From contig NZ_AP025509.1 in NCBI RefSeq assembly GCF_024347615.1, forward strand, positions 992,001-1,056,000: a stretch of 64,000 bases of DNA, in the 5' to 3' direction. The notes below the pieces were generated by a model. That model saw only the letters and a list, made by a program, of their open reading frames with translations, was not told where the DNA came from and did no database searches. The position numbers and the translations under genes were made by a program. Shown here piece by piece: positions 53,151 through 61,398 of this stretch. The DNA comes from Vibrio splendidus (GTDB taxonomy: Bacteria > Pseudomonadota > Gammaproteobacteria > Enterobacterales > Vibrionaceae). The first letter of the stretch is position 1, and the number at the start of each line of letters is the position of its first letter.

Positions 53151-53974
53151 GCCTCTGCGTACGCTTCCATAAAGTCTTTACGAATATCTTGCTCAAGATG
53201 AATCGCTTTTTCGGTCGGACAGAAGATCATAAAGTGCACTTCTTGCTCACCCGTCGAACTGCTCGTGATATGGATATGAGGCTCAGATCCCGGAAGGTCA
53301 ACGCCAGCGTGTTTTTCGATCACACCGTTATAACGGCGCGCAACATCGATAAACTCTTCACAGTGCTCTTCAATTTTAACGATAAGGCCCGGCACCATTG
53401 GATATAGGTTAACGAAGTCTTTGACCGTCACAAAAAAGTTATGATAAACGTAGCGCTTCATGAAATTAAGGTTCTTGACCGGGTAGGTGAAGAACATGCT
53501 ATTGGGCAGCGTAGCGGTCTTACCTGTGAAATGGTATTGCCCGTGATATAGGTCGATTTCCTGAATCACAGTCGCCATCAAGTTGTGCTCAATCACCTCG
53601 CCGCTGATTTTACCCACTTCGATCCAGTCACCGATTCTAAATGAGCGAGAACTCGCACGCTGAATAGAACCGGTGAAACACAAAATGATCTCTTTAGATG
53701 CGACGACTATAGCAACAGCAATGGCGGTGACTGACAGCGCAAACTCGCTGATTTCAGATTTCCACAGCACAAATAAAGTGACCATAATAATGGCAAACGT
53801 ACCGTTTTTGGTACGTGACATCCAGTTACGTTGGTCTTCACTGAGAAAAGCGACATCACCACGGATTCGAGACAGAGTGATTCGTCGGATAATTAATATA
53901 ATGCAGATGATCAGCACACTAAAAATAAACTTATTAGCGAGTAAGAAATCGATCACTTGCCACAACTTTTCCAT
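53132..53974 (-). CDS. MscS-family mechanosensitive channel protein
   Basis: A 280-residue membrane protein. Helices lie near residues 17-33 (FIFSVLIICIILIIRR) and 58-75, and the pore-like third helix near 80-108 is ALSVTAIAVAIVVASKEIILCFTGSI. RIGDWIEVGKISGEVIEHNLMATVIQEIDLYHG is the MscS beta domain. The C-terminal vestibule-like part is longer than usual. It would open on membrane tension to release solutes during osmotic downshock. AAGGA lies 7-8 nt before the ATG. The stop codon lies in a 17-nt repeat. Confidence 0.85.
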   Translation of the reverse strand: MEKLWQVIDFLLANKFIFSVLIICIILIIRRITLSRIRGDVAFLSEDQRNWMSRTKNGTFAIIMVTLFVLWKSEISEFALSVTAIAVAIVVASKEIILCFTGSIQRASSRSFRIGDWIEVGKISGEVIEHNLMATVIQEIDLYHGQYHFTGKTATLPNSMFFTYPVKNLNFMKRYVYHNFFVTVKDFVNLYPMVPGLIVKIEEHCEEFIDVARRYNGVIEKHAGVDLPGSEPHIHITSSSTGEQEVHFMIFCPTEKAIHLEQDIRKDFMEAYAEAFPTSV

Positions 53975-54056
53975 TACGTATTCCTTTGTATTACAACAAT
54001 TAAGCTTTATAACGACGAGCTTTACAGCGACTGACTCAACCCAAAAAACGCATTAT

Positions 54057-54084
54057 AAAAAAGCGCTCAAAAATAGAGCGCTCC
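54057..54084 (-). terminator. Leftward terminator, now separated from the DM13 gene by an insertion
   Basis: GAGCGCT/AGCGCTC with a 7-nt loop is followed by six T residues on the minus strand. It faces the DM13 gene, whose stop is about 300 nt away across the MITE-like element. It therefore probably ended that gene's transcript before the insertion. Confidence 0.65.
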
Positions 54085-54106
54085 TTTTCATGATTAATTC
54101 AGCTAT

Positions 54107-54374
54107 TAGGGCGTGTTGACCTTTCGCGGTTAAATTTTGTTCGAAATAAAAGCGTTTTAATCGCGGCGAGGGGGAAGTAGCCTAGTCATTCTAAGCAAAT
54201 CCCCCTCAACAAAGAGTAAAACGCTTTTAGCCGAACCCTTAGGGCAGCGTTTGCTGGTCATTCCTACTACGTTATCGGCTTCTCATGTAGGCTAGCTACA
54301 CATCGAAGTCTCTGCCTTGTATAAATACCCAGCAACTCGCTGCAAAAATCAGCTCGAAAGATCAACACGCCCTA
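54107..54374. mobile_element. 268-bp MITE-like element with 20-bp terminal inverted repeats
   Basis: The left end TAGGGCGTGTTGACCTTTCG (54107-54126) and the inverted right end (54355-54374) match at 19 of 20 positions. TA flanks both ends, fitting the target duplication of IS630/Tc1-mariner-type transposition. There is no transposase frame. Inside is a large hairpin: AAAAGCGTTTTA (54148-54159) pairs with 54217-54228, and GAGGGGGA (54168-54175) pairs with 54200-54207. The element lies 10 nt from the DM13 stop codon, between that gene and its likely terminator. Confidence 0.8.
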
Positions 54375-54383
54375 GTAAGGCTA

Positions 54384-54851
54384 TCATTTTATCTTGGCAG
54401 AAGTAATAAATTGACCAAAAGTTTCACACCAAATCACAACCGTATTAAATCGATTAAGATCAGTACCTTCAGGCAGCTCAACCATAAATCGGTCGAATGT
54501 TTTCACATCTCCGACTCTCAGTAACTCGCTCTTGCTGTCATTGAATGCCTGTTCGGTTTCAATAAACTTAGGTGATAGGTAAACCTTATAATCCGGCCCC
54601 GGCGCCAACTCACCTTCAAAAGCTATCGCACTTTCAGAGACAGAGACGATGCCCTCTCCCCAATGCAAAAAGTCACTGTCTTGTCGGTCTTTGGTGAACT
54701 CACCTGTATAGATCGCCTGCTGACTGATCGCTTCAACAGAACTTGAGGAAGGAGAATCAGGCTCAATCAAGATAGGTAGTGCATAAACACCAAGCCCAAA
54801 ACCAAAAGCACCCACGGCTAAGTGGGTGCAAAGTAAAACTAACTTTTTCAT
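54384..54851 (-). CDS. DM13-domain membrane-anchored protein
   Basis: A 155-residue protein with an N-terminal hydrophobic segment (LVLLCTHLAVGAFGFGLGVYALPIL) that may be a signal anchor. Residues about 45-155 form a DM13 domain: YTGEFTKDRQDSDFLHWGEGIVSVSESAIAFEGELAPGPDYKVYLSP and RFNTVVIWCETFGQFITSAKIK. The single Cys in the WCETFGQF motif is the conserved residue proposed for redox or electron-transfer roles in DM13 proteins. AGGGAG lies 6 nt before the ATG. The gene body is intact; its 3' flank carries the MITE-like insertion. Confidence 0.82.
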   Translation of the reverse strand: MKKLVLLCTHLAVGAFGFGLGVYALPILIEPDSPSSSSVEAISQQAIYTGEFTKDRQDSDFLHWGEGIVSVSESAIAFEGELAPGPDYKVYLSPKFIETEQAFNDSKSELLRVGDVKTFDRFMVELPEGTDLNRFNTVVIWCETFGQFITSAKIK

Positions 54852-54873
54852 CGCGTACTCCCTTATGCTTAAA

Positions 54874-54895
54874 GAGAGTATTAATGAATACTCTC
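54874..54895 (-). terminator. Hairpin after pepT
   Basis: GAGAGTATT pairs with AATACTCTC around a 4-nt loop, 33 nt after the pepT stop. The T run that follows is short (TTTAAG), so termination may be partial, leaving some read-through into the DM13 gene. Confidence 0.6.
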
Positions 54896-54927
54896 AAAAA
54901 TACAAAGAGATATCGCGTTTTAGGCGG

Positions 54928-56160
54928 CTATTTTTGATAGTGAATAGCGGTACGTTGAGACAGTTCCACTATCACTTTTACCGCTTGTTCCATGCCTTGA
55001 ATAGTAATGAACTCATGAATACCGTGGAAGTTATAGCCACCAGTAAAGATATTCGGACACGGTAGCCCCATGAAAGATAAGCGAGCACCATCTGTGCCGC
55101 CTCGGATAGGCTTGATCATAGGCTCAACATCGCACTCGATCATTGCTTGCTTGGCTAACTCGATAATGTGCTGATGTGGTTCAACCATCTCCTTCATGTT
55201 GAAATAGCTATCAGTGAGCACCAACTCAACACGACCTTTCTCTAGGCGCTCGTTCAGCTCATCCACTTTCTGTTGCATGAATGCCTTACGCGCTTCTACA
55301 CCTTCACGTTCAAAATCACGGATGATGTATCCCAGTTCAGAGCGAGCCACACCCATTTCAGCCGATTTCAGGTGGTAAAAGCCTTCATACCCTTCTGTGC
55401 ACTCAGGTGTATCTTGCGCTGGCATCATCAATTGGAATTGAGCCGCGATATTCATCGCGTTGACCATTTTGCCTTTTGCGGTACCCGGATGAACATTCAC
55501 GCCATGACAGATAACATCGGCGCTCGTGGCATTAAAGTTCTCAAATTCCAACTCCCCTACCGGGCCACCATCAATGGTATACGCCCATTCGGCACCAAAC
55601 TTCTTAACATCAAACAAGTTAGCACCACGGCCGATCTCTTCGTCTGGCGTGAAGCCAATACAAATATCGCCATGTTTAACGTCTGGGTTCGCTTTGAGGT
55701 AAGCAATTGCACTGATGATTTCAGCGATGCCCGCCTTATTATCAGCCCCAAGCAGAGTCGTGCCATCGGTAGTGATGAGGTCATGGCCATGCAAGGCATC
55801 AAGATCTGGGTATTGGCTTGGATTCAGGCATTCGCTGCTTGCACCTAATTCTATCGTTCCACCTTGATAATCTTTAATCAGCTGTGGTTTCACGTTCGCA
55901 CCGGAAGCATCAGGAGCGGTATCCATATGTGCGACAAAGCCAATGGCAGGCACATCGTAATCGACATTCGACGGCAGTTTCGCCATCAAATAGCCATTTT
56001 CGTCTAAAGAGACATCAGCTAACTCTAATGCGATCAATTCTGATTTTAAGGCTTCAGCAAATGTTATTTGACCCGGTGAACTTGGGCACTGCTGATTAGA
56101 AGGATCGGATTTAGTATCAAAAGTAACGTAATTCAGAAAACGTTCTACAAGCTTTTCCAT
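54928..56160 (-). CDS. pepT: Peptidase T (tripeptide aminopeptidase)
   Basis: A 410-residue M20-family zinc peptidase that removes the N-terminal residue from tripeptides in the cytoplasm. Metal and catalytic residues are in [17 protein letters not shown] near residue 75, [16 protein letters not shown] near 137, [14 protein letters not shown] near 170, and the late [33 protein letters not shown] near 355-385. Length equals that of E. coli PepT. It is first in a possible two-gene unit with the DM13 gene. In enterobacteria pepT is induced without oxygen by FNR; I did not find a clear FNR site here. Confidence 0.95.
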   Translation of the reverse strand: MEKLVERFLNYVTFDTKSDPSNQQCPSSPGQITFAEALKSELIALELADVSLDENGYLMAKLPSNVDYDVPAIGFVAHMDTAPDASGANVKPQLIKDYQGGTIELGASSECLNPSQYPDLDALHGHDLITTDGTTLLGADNKAGIAEIISAIAYLKANPDVKHGDICIGFTPDEEIGRGANLFDVKKFGAEWAYTIDGGPVGELEFENFNATSADVICHGVNVHPGTAKGKMVNAMNIAAQFQLMMPAQDTPECTEGYEGFYHLKSAEMGVARSELGYIIRDFEREGVEARKAFMQQKVDELNERLEKGRVELVLTDSYFNMKEMVEPHQHIIELAKQAMIECDVEPMIKPIRGGTDGARLSFMGLPCPNIFTGGYNFHGIHEFITIQGMEQAVKVIVELSQRTAIHYQK

Positions 56161-56508
56161 AATTCATCTCACCATGGATTAAGTAATTGATTTACTGACC
56201 TAATTATTATGTCGATAAGCGATGCATCGTTAAATAAAGACGAACACAGAGTCAGTAGCGAGGTTTTTCATCTTACGCCCCTGACCATCTATGTAATTGC
56301 TCTACATCATTATTGTGCGAAATTAGACGAGCTTCCTATACTTGAAATCAGAGGGTTTCGTCAGTTCAACATTGCATACGGATGATAAGAGATCGCTTTG
56401 TACGCATTCTACGCCCTCCACTCTCAGCCTATAAAAAGTACAAAGTGGATGATGATCACCCTTTATCCTTGATGCAGAATCTGTCATACGTTACACGGAG
56501 ACACAGTT
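56161..56508. other. Intergenic region between pepT and the 48-aa gene
   Basis: About 350 bp with no ORF I can support. A TATAAA near 56430 could be a -10 box for the small gene downstream. Confidence 0.35.
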
Positions 56509-56655
56509 ATGACGATTAATAAATATTTCATTTTATCTCCTCAAGCCTCTGAGGAAACGCTTCAGCCAGCATTAACTGAGAAAGAAGTTCAAAGGCAGGA
56601 AGCTCTAAGACAGGCGCAATCTCAAGGTGGGTTTGACACCAACGCGACCTCGTAA
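56509..56655 (+). CDS. 48-residue small protein with strong ribosome-binding site
   Basis: ATG at 56509 is preceded by GGAG with an 8-nt spacing, and the frame closes with TAA at 56653-56655. The product, MTINKYFILSPQASEETL to DTNATS, is hydrophilic, rich in Gln and Glu, with a predicted helix in LTEKEVQRQEALRQAQSQ. It lacks a signal peptide or membrane segment. A clear terminator follows 40 nt later, so it is a complete monocistronic unit. I do not recognise a family and its function is unknown. Confidence 0.7.
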   Translation: MTINKYFILSPQASEETLQPALTEKEVQRQEALRQAQSQGGFDTNATS

Positions 56656-56694
56656 CTTAATCAATACTCAGAACTTGTTTATAGAACCCCTAAA

Positions 56695-56730
56695 AAAGAG
56701 CTCTACTTCACTTTGATGTAGAGCTCTTTT
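56695..56730 (+). terminator. Terminator of the 48-aa gene
   Basis: AAAAGAGCTCTAC pairs with GTAGAGCTCTTTT, 13 bp, around a loop of about 10 nt. Confidence 0.9.
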
Positions 56731-57004
56731 GTCTTTGACTCTTCTTCTCTCTTTCTATGATGTCCTATTTCGGCGTCGAACCCATTCACGTTTTGTGACT
56801 CCCCTGCTTTATATTTATAGCTCCACGACTATGCAGCTAGCTCATTCGCTACGTTGAGAAATGACTCATTAAACTTACCTCAGCCATACCTTGTCATGTC
56901 ATTTTGTGCTAATAATTTATATTCGTTTTCATTCCTCACTCGCTCTCTTTTCAAAAACTCTAATGCGAGTACCAGAGAACTTAACCACAGGAATCCCGAA
57001 TTCA

Positions 57005-58057
57005 ATGGAATATTCAAAACTAGGAAGTAGTCAAATTCCCGTTTCCCGCATCTGTCTTGGCAGCATGACTTGGGGGCTGCAAAATACACAACAGCAAGCC
57101 GACCAACAGATCGAATACGCACTAAGCCAAGGTATTAACTTCATAGATACTGCAGAAATGTACGCGGTTCCGCCTTCTCCAGAGACCTACGGCAAAACAG
57201 AAGCGATCATTGGTAACTGGCTATCGCGCCACCCGCAGCGCCGCCAAGAACTGATCATAGCGAGTAAGATTGCAGGCCCAGGCCTTCCTTGGGTTCGAGA
57301 TGGTGGTCCTATAACGGGTGAAGCCGTAATCGAAGCGGTTGATGCGTCATTAAAGCGTCTACAGACTGATTATATCGACCTATATCAACTGCATTGGCCA
57401 AATCGAAATACACCTCACTTTGGAAAACAGTTCCCAAATCAAATTCGCTTCAGTGATATCGACCGGAAGCAGCATGAAGGGGAAATGTTGGAGATCCTTC
57501 AAGCCCTAGCGAGCTGCGTTAAAGCAGGAAAAATCCGTCATGTTGGTTTGTCTGATGACACTACTTGGGGTATCAACACCTATCTCAAGCTGAGCGACAA
57601 ACACGATTTGCCACGCATGGTCTCGATTCAGAATGAATTCAGCCTACTTCACGCAAAAGACTGGCCGTATCTGATTGAGAACTGTGTGCATGAAGATGTC
57701 GCTTACCTGCCTTGGTCACCGTTATCTGGAGGAATGCTCAGTGGAAAATACATTGATGGTGCAAGACCGGAAGGCAGCCGCTGGACATACATGCAGCGTA
57801 AGGGCATTTTCCGCGACACCGAATCTGCCAATGAAGCGGTAAAAGGATATGCAGAAGTCGCGAACACTCATGGATTTACGCCGAGCCAGCTTGCATTAGC
57901 ATGGTGTAATCAAGTCGATGGTGTTACCTCATCCATCATTGGGGCGACCACGATGGAGCAGCTTAAAGAGAACGTGGCTGCTTTCAGTAAACCATTATCA
58001 GAAGAGATTCTTACCGATATCAACACAGTGTTTAAGCGCTATCCTGTTCCATATTAA
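57005..58057 (+). CDS. tas: Tas-like aldo/keto reductase
   Basis: A 350-residue NADPH-dependent reductase, close in length to E. coli Tas. GINFIDTAEMYAVPPSPETYGKTEAIIGNW near residue 45 holds the catalytic Asp and Tyr, together with the Tas-type VPP-P-ET insert. ELIIASKIAGPG holds the Lys and IDLYQLHWPNRNTP the His. CVHEDVAYLPWSPLSGGMLSGKYIDG and the late SSIIGATTMEQLKEN complete the cofactor site. Its physiological substrate is not settled. I prefer ATG 57005 to the frame's earlier start at 56891, because the family begins with MEYxKLGxS. Confidence 0.88.
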   Translation: MEYSKLGSSQIPVSRICLGSMTWGLQNTQQQADQQIEYALSQGINFIDTAEMYAVPPSPETYGKTEAIIGNWLSRHPQRRQELIIASKIAGPGLPWVRDGGPITGEAVIEAVDASLKRLQTDYIDLYQLHWPNRNTPHFGKQFPNQIRFSDIDRKQHEGEMLEILQALASCVKAGKIRHVGLSDDTTWGINTYLKLSDKHDLPRMVSIQNEFSLLHAKDWPYLIENCVHEDVAYLPWSPLSGGMLSGKYIDGARPEGSRWTYMQRKGIFRDTESANEAVKGYAEVANTHGFTPSQLALAWCNQVDGVTSSIIGATTMEQLKENVAAFSKPLSEEILTDINTVFKRYPVPY

Positions 58058-58099
58058 GCTGTCAGTTCAGCTTAACTTAGGCAAGTAAATCCCATAAGG

Positions 58100-58127
58100 G
58101 CGCGCTATTTAGTGCGCTTTTCTTTTT
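58100..58127 (+). terminator. Terminator of tas
   Basis: GCGCGCT/AGTGCGC stem with a 4-nt loop and one mismatch, followed by TTTTCTTTTTT. Confidence 0.8.
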
Positions 58128-58232
58128 TAAGTGAGTTGCTTTTGCTTTTTATGTGGATCGCATTGAGCTATCACGCTTTTGGTTCTCCAACCTTTGCTCT
58201 ATAATGCGCGGGCTTATATCTAGGATAAAAAC

Positions 58233-58967
58233 ATGATTTCAAAAAACCAATTAAAACTCCTTCGTGCTTTGGGCCAAAAGAAACAACGTAAAGCCCACGG
58301 CTTGTTTCTAGTTCAAGGTGAAAAGAACGTTCTTGAGCTGTTCAATAGTGACTTAGTCGTGAAGAACGTCTTTGCTACCGCTGATTTCTTATCTGAAAAT
58401 CACGCTTCACTGTTTGAGTTTGATTGTGTTGAAGCCTCGCTAGATGACCTAACCAAAGCAAGTACTTTGGTCAGCAACAATGCAGCGATTGCTGTCGTTG
58501 AGATCCCAACATTTGAACTGCCAAAAGCAACAGGGCTGATGATTGCACTAGATGGCGTTTCAGACCCGGGCAACCTAGGTACGATTATTCGTGTAGCAGA
58601 CTGGTATGGCGTTAAGCATATCGTTGCGAGCAGCGATTGTGCAGACCCATACAACCCTAAGACCATCAGTGCAACTATGGGTAGCTTTGGCCGAGTACAC
58701 GTAAGCCAAACATACTTACCGGCTTATTTAGAACAAGCGAACCTACCGGTTTACGGCGCGTTCTTAGAAGGCGAAAGTGTTCATAAGACAGAATTTACTG
58801 CCAATGGCATTTTGCTAATGGGCAGCGAGTCTCACGGCATTCGTGAACATGCGGCTAAATACGTAACGGATAAGATTACGATTCCTGCATTCGGTGGCGC
58901 AGAGTCTCTGAACGTAGCAATGGCGACCGGTATTATTCTCGACAACATGCGTCGTCAGCATAGCTAG
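58233..58967 (+). CDS. SpoU/TrmH-family RNA methyltransferase
   Basis: A 244-residue SPOUT methyltransferase that should 2'-O-methylate rRNA or tRNA with S-adenosylmethionine. The N-terminal substrate-binding domain has QKKQRKAHGLFLVQGEKNVLEL. The knotted catalytic domain has motif 1 ALDGVSDPGNLGTIIRVADWYGVKHIV near residue 105 (Asn and catalytic Arg), motif 2 ILLMGSESHGI near 195, and motif 3 IPAFGGAESLNVAMATGIIL near 215. The exact site modified is unknown. AGGA lies 8 nt before the ATG. Confidence 0.9.
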   Translation: MISKNQLKLLRALGQKKQRKAHGLFLVQGEKNVLELFNSDLVVKNVFATADFLSENHASLFEFDCVEASLDDLTKASTLVSNNAAIAVVEIPTFELPKATGLMIALDGVSDPGNLGTIIRVADWYGVKHIVASSDCADPYNPKTISATMGSFGRVHVSQTYLPAYLEQANLPVYGAFLEGESVHKTEFTANGILLMGSESHGIREHAAKYVTDKITIPAFGGAESLNVAMATGIILDNMRRQHS

Positions 58968-59009
58968 ATTTCATAAGCTAACGATCCAATCGACAGTGTT
59001 CAGGTATTA

Positions 59010-59045
59010 AAAAAGGCGTATTGATTAAATCAGTACGCCTTTTTA
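59010..59045. terminator. Bidirectional terminator between the methyltransferase and ferredoxin genes
   Basis: AAAAAGGCGTA-TGAT pairs with ATCA-TACGCCTTTTT; both flanks carry A or T runs, between convergent genes. Confidence 0.88.
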
Positions 59046-59064
59046 TTTGAGTTCTTTTCAACAA

Positions 59065-59388
59065 CTACTTTTCTAACATTGCCAACTTATCAGACACACC
59101 ATTCCACTTTTCAGCTTCATCCATCGGTGCTTTTACTTCAGTTTGCACAGGCCAAATCTCGGCAAGCTCGGCATTCACTTCAATAAAGATCTTTTGATTT
59201 TCTGGCAGTTCATCTTCTTGGAAGATCGCTTGAGCATCACATTCAGGTACACATAAACCACAATCAATGCATTCGATTGGGTTGATTACCATGAAATTCG
59301 GGCCTTCATGGAACGCATCTGCGGGGCATACCGCCACACAGTCTGTGTATTTACATTGAATACAGTTATCGCCTACGACAAATGCCAT
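59065..59388 (-). CDS. fdxA: Seven-iron ferredoxin
   Basis: A 107-residue electron carrier. The first cluster region, [25 protein letters not shown], has the Cys spacing of a 3Fe-4S centre; the second, [20 protein letters not shown], holds the CxxCxxCxxxC of a 4Fe-4S centre. The C-terminal extension of about 45 residues is typical of FdxA-type 7Fe ferredoxins. It transfers electrons in the cytoplasm; its partner enzyme is unknown. It is divergent from the FAD oxidoreductase gene at 59643, which could be a partner, but that is only a guess. Confidence 0.92.
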   Translation of the reverse strand: MAFVVGDNCIQCKYTDCVAVCPADAFHEGPNFMVINPIECIDCGLCVPECDAQAIFQEDELPENQKIFIEVNAELAEIWPVQTEVKAPMDEAEKWNGVSDKLAMLEK

Positions 59389-59642
59389 GATGCTCTGCTC
59401 TATAAGTTAGTCAAAATTGAAGAATGGAGGATAATACTCATCCCAAGGCAAAATTCAACATCATACGGCTCTAATATCGTGTCTATTTGCTCCATGTTTC
59501 CAAATTAGTATGACAGATAAATCAATTTCTCGTAAAATGCGCGCCATTGTGAGCTTATCGCTTCTTTCAACATCAGCGTTTTCATCAAATTCTGTATTAA
59601 GAAACGATCTAGCTAAGACACCTATAAAAACGAGACATCAAA

Positions 59643-61274
59643 ATGATACGTTTAACCGAAATTAAACTCCCACTAGACCATGAAGAGTCAGCCATTCAAG
59701 ACGCTATTGAAGCAAAGCTTGGCATTAACGCTGATCAGGTACTTTCTTTTAATATCTTTAAACGTGGCTACGATGCTCGTAAGAAATCAAAAATCTTACT
59801 TATCTACACGCTTGATGTTCTCGTTGAAAACGAAGCTGAGTTGTTAGAACAATTCATCAGCGATCCACACGTAAAAGTGACTCCTGACATGGAGTACAAA
59901 TTCGTGGCTAAAGCGGTTGAGAACCAAACTGAGCGCCCTGTCGTTATCGGCTTTGGCCCTTGTGGTCTGTTCGCTGGTCTAGTGCTTGCTCAAATGGGTT
60001 TCAACCCGATCATTGTTGAGCGCGGTAAAGAAGTTCGTGAACGTACGAAAGATACCTTTGGTTTCTGGCGTAAGCGCACACTGAACACTGAATCAAACGT
60101 ACAGTTCGGTGAAGGTGGCGCAGGTACATTCTCTGACGGTAAGCTATACAGCCAAGTTAAAGATCCAAAGCACTACGGCCGTAAAGTAATCGAAGAATTC
60201 GTAGCTGCTGGCGCACCAGAAGAAATTCTATACGTAAGTAAGCCACACATCGGTACCTTTAAACTGGTTACCATGATCGAGAAGATGCGTGCTTCTATCA
60301 TTGAGCTAGGTGGCGAAATCCGTTTCAGCACTCGCGTAGACGACGTTCATATGGAAGACGGTCAAATCACTGGCCTAACGCTTTCTAACGGTGAAGAGAT
60401 TAAAACTCGTCACGTAGTACTGGCTGTTGGCCACAGTGCCCGTGATACGTTTGAAATGCTGCACGAACGTGGTGTTTACATGGAAGCTAAGCCTTTCTCT
60501 GTTGGTTTCCGTATCGAACACAAACAGGCGATGATCGATGAAGCTCGCTTCGGCAAGAACGCAGGCAACCCTATCCTAGGTGCTGCGGACTACAAACTAG
60601 TACACCACTGTAAGAATGGCCGCACTGTATACAGCTTCTGTATGTGCCCGGGTGGTACTGTGGTTGCAGCGACTTCTGAAGAAGGCCGCGTAGTAACCAA
60701 CGGCATGAGCCAATACTCTCGTGCAGAACGTAACGCAAACAGTGCCATCGTTGTGGGTATCGACCCAGAGCGTGATTACCCAGGTGACGCACTAGCAGGT
60801 ATCCGTTTACAGCGTGAATTAGAAAGTGCCGCTTATGTTCTAGGTGGCGAGAACTACGACGCCCCTGCACAGAAAATCGGTGACTTCCTGAAAGGTCGCG
60901 ATCCAAGTGAAATCGGTGAAGTAAAACCATCATTCACACCGGGTATCCATCTAACGGACATTTCAAAAGCACTGCCTGATTTTGCTATCGAAGCAATTCG
61001 TGAAGCAATTCCAGCGTTCGAGAAGAAGATCAAAGGCTTCTCTACGCCAGACGGTCTATTAACAGGCGTTGAGACGCGTACGTCTTCTCCTGTATGTATC
61101 AAACGTGGCAAAGACTTCCAAAGCATCAACTTAAAGGGCTTCTTCCCTGCAGGTGAAGGTGCAGGCTATGCTGGCGGCATCTTGTCTGCTGGTATCGATG
61201 GTATTAAGGCTGCAGAAGCACTAGCGATATCAATGGCAGAACAGAACCAAGCTGAGAAAATTGAGATCGCTTAG
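59643..61274 (+). CDS. FAD-dependent oxidoreductase of unknown substrate
   Basis: A 543-residue flavoprotein of a widely conserved uncharacterised type. The first about 90 residues form a small alpha/beta domain. Then comes a dinucleotide fold at residue about 100, RPVVIGFGPCGLFAGLVLAQMGFNPIIVERG, followed by VQFGEGGAGTFSDGKLYSQV near 155. ETRTSSPVCIKRGKDFQSINLKGFFPAGEGAGYAGGILSAGIDGIKAAEAL closes the FAD site near the end. The substrate is unknown. No shared operon is seen; the divergent ferredoxin gene starts about 250 bp away. Confidence 0.85.
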   Translation: MIRLTEIKLPLDHEESAIQDAIEAKLGINADQVLSFNIFKRGYDARKKSKILLIYTLDVLVENEAELLEQFISDPHVKVTPDMEYKFVAKAVENQTERPVVIGFGPCGLFAGLVLAQMGFNPIIVERGKEVRERTKDTFGFWRKRTLNTESNVQFGEGGAGTFSDGKLYSQVKDPKHYGRKVIEEFVAAGAPEEILYVSKPHIGTFKLVTMIEKMRASIIELGGEIRFSTRVDDVHMEDGQITGLTLSNGEEIKTRHVVLAVGHSARDTFEMLHERGVYMEAKPFSVGFRIEHKQAMIDEARFGKNAGNPILGAADYKLVHHCKNGRTVYSFCMCPGGTVVAATSEEGRVVTNGMSQYSRAERNANSAIVVGIDPERDYPGDALAGIRLQRELESAAYVLGGENYDAPAQKIGDFLKGRDPSEIGEVKPSFTPGIHLTDISKALPDFAIEAIREAIPAFEKKIKGFSTPDGLLTGVETRTSSPVCIKRGKDFQSINLKGFFPAGEGAGYAGGILSAGIDGIKAAEALAISMAEQNQAEKIEIA

Positions 61275-61317
61275 GCGCTTTTAATAAAGTAAAGCTACAT
61301 AACGGTCAACCAAAACT

Positions 61318-61352
61318 AAAAATCCAGTGTCTTGTAGACACTGGATTTTTTT
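61318..61352 (+). terminator. Terminator of the FAD oxidoreductase gene
   Basis: AAATCCAGTGTCT pairs with AGACACTGGATTT around a 3-nt loop, followed by T residues. Confidence 0.9.
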
Positions 61353-61398
61353 ATTGCATAAAGGTATCTAAAATTATTTATTCACGACTTCGTCAGTG

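Noticed and set aside
55273..55848. 191-codon plus-strand frame inside pepT
   Set aside because: It is fully antisense to peptidase T, whose motifs are intact, and has no ribosome-binding site.
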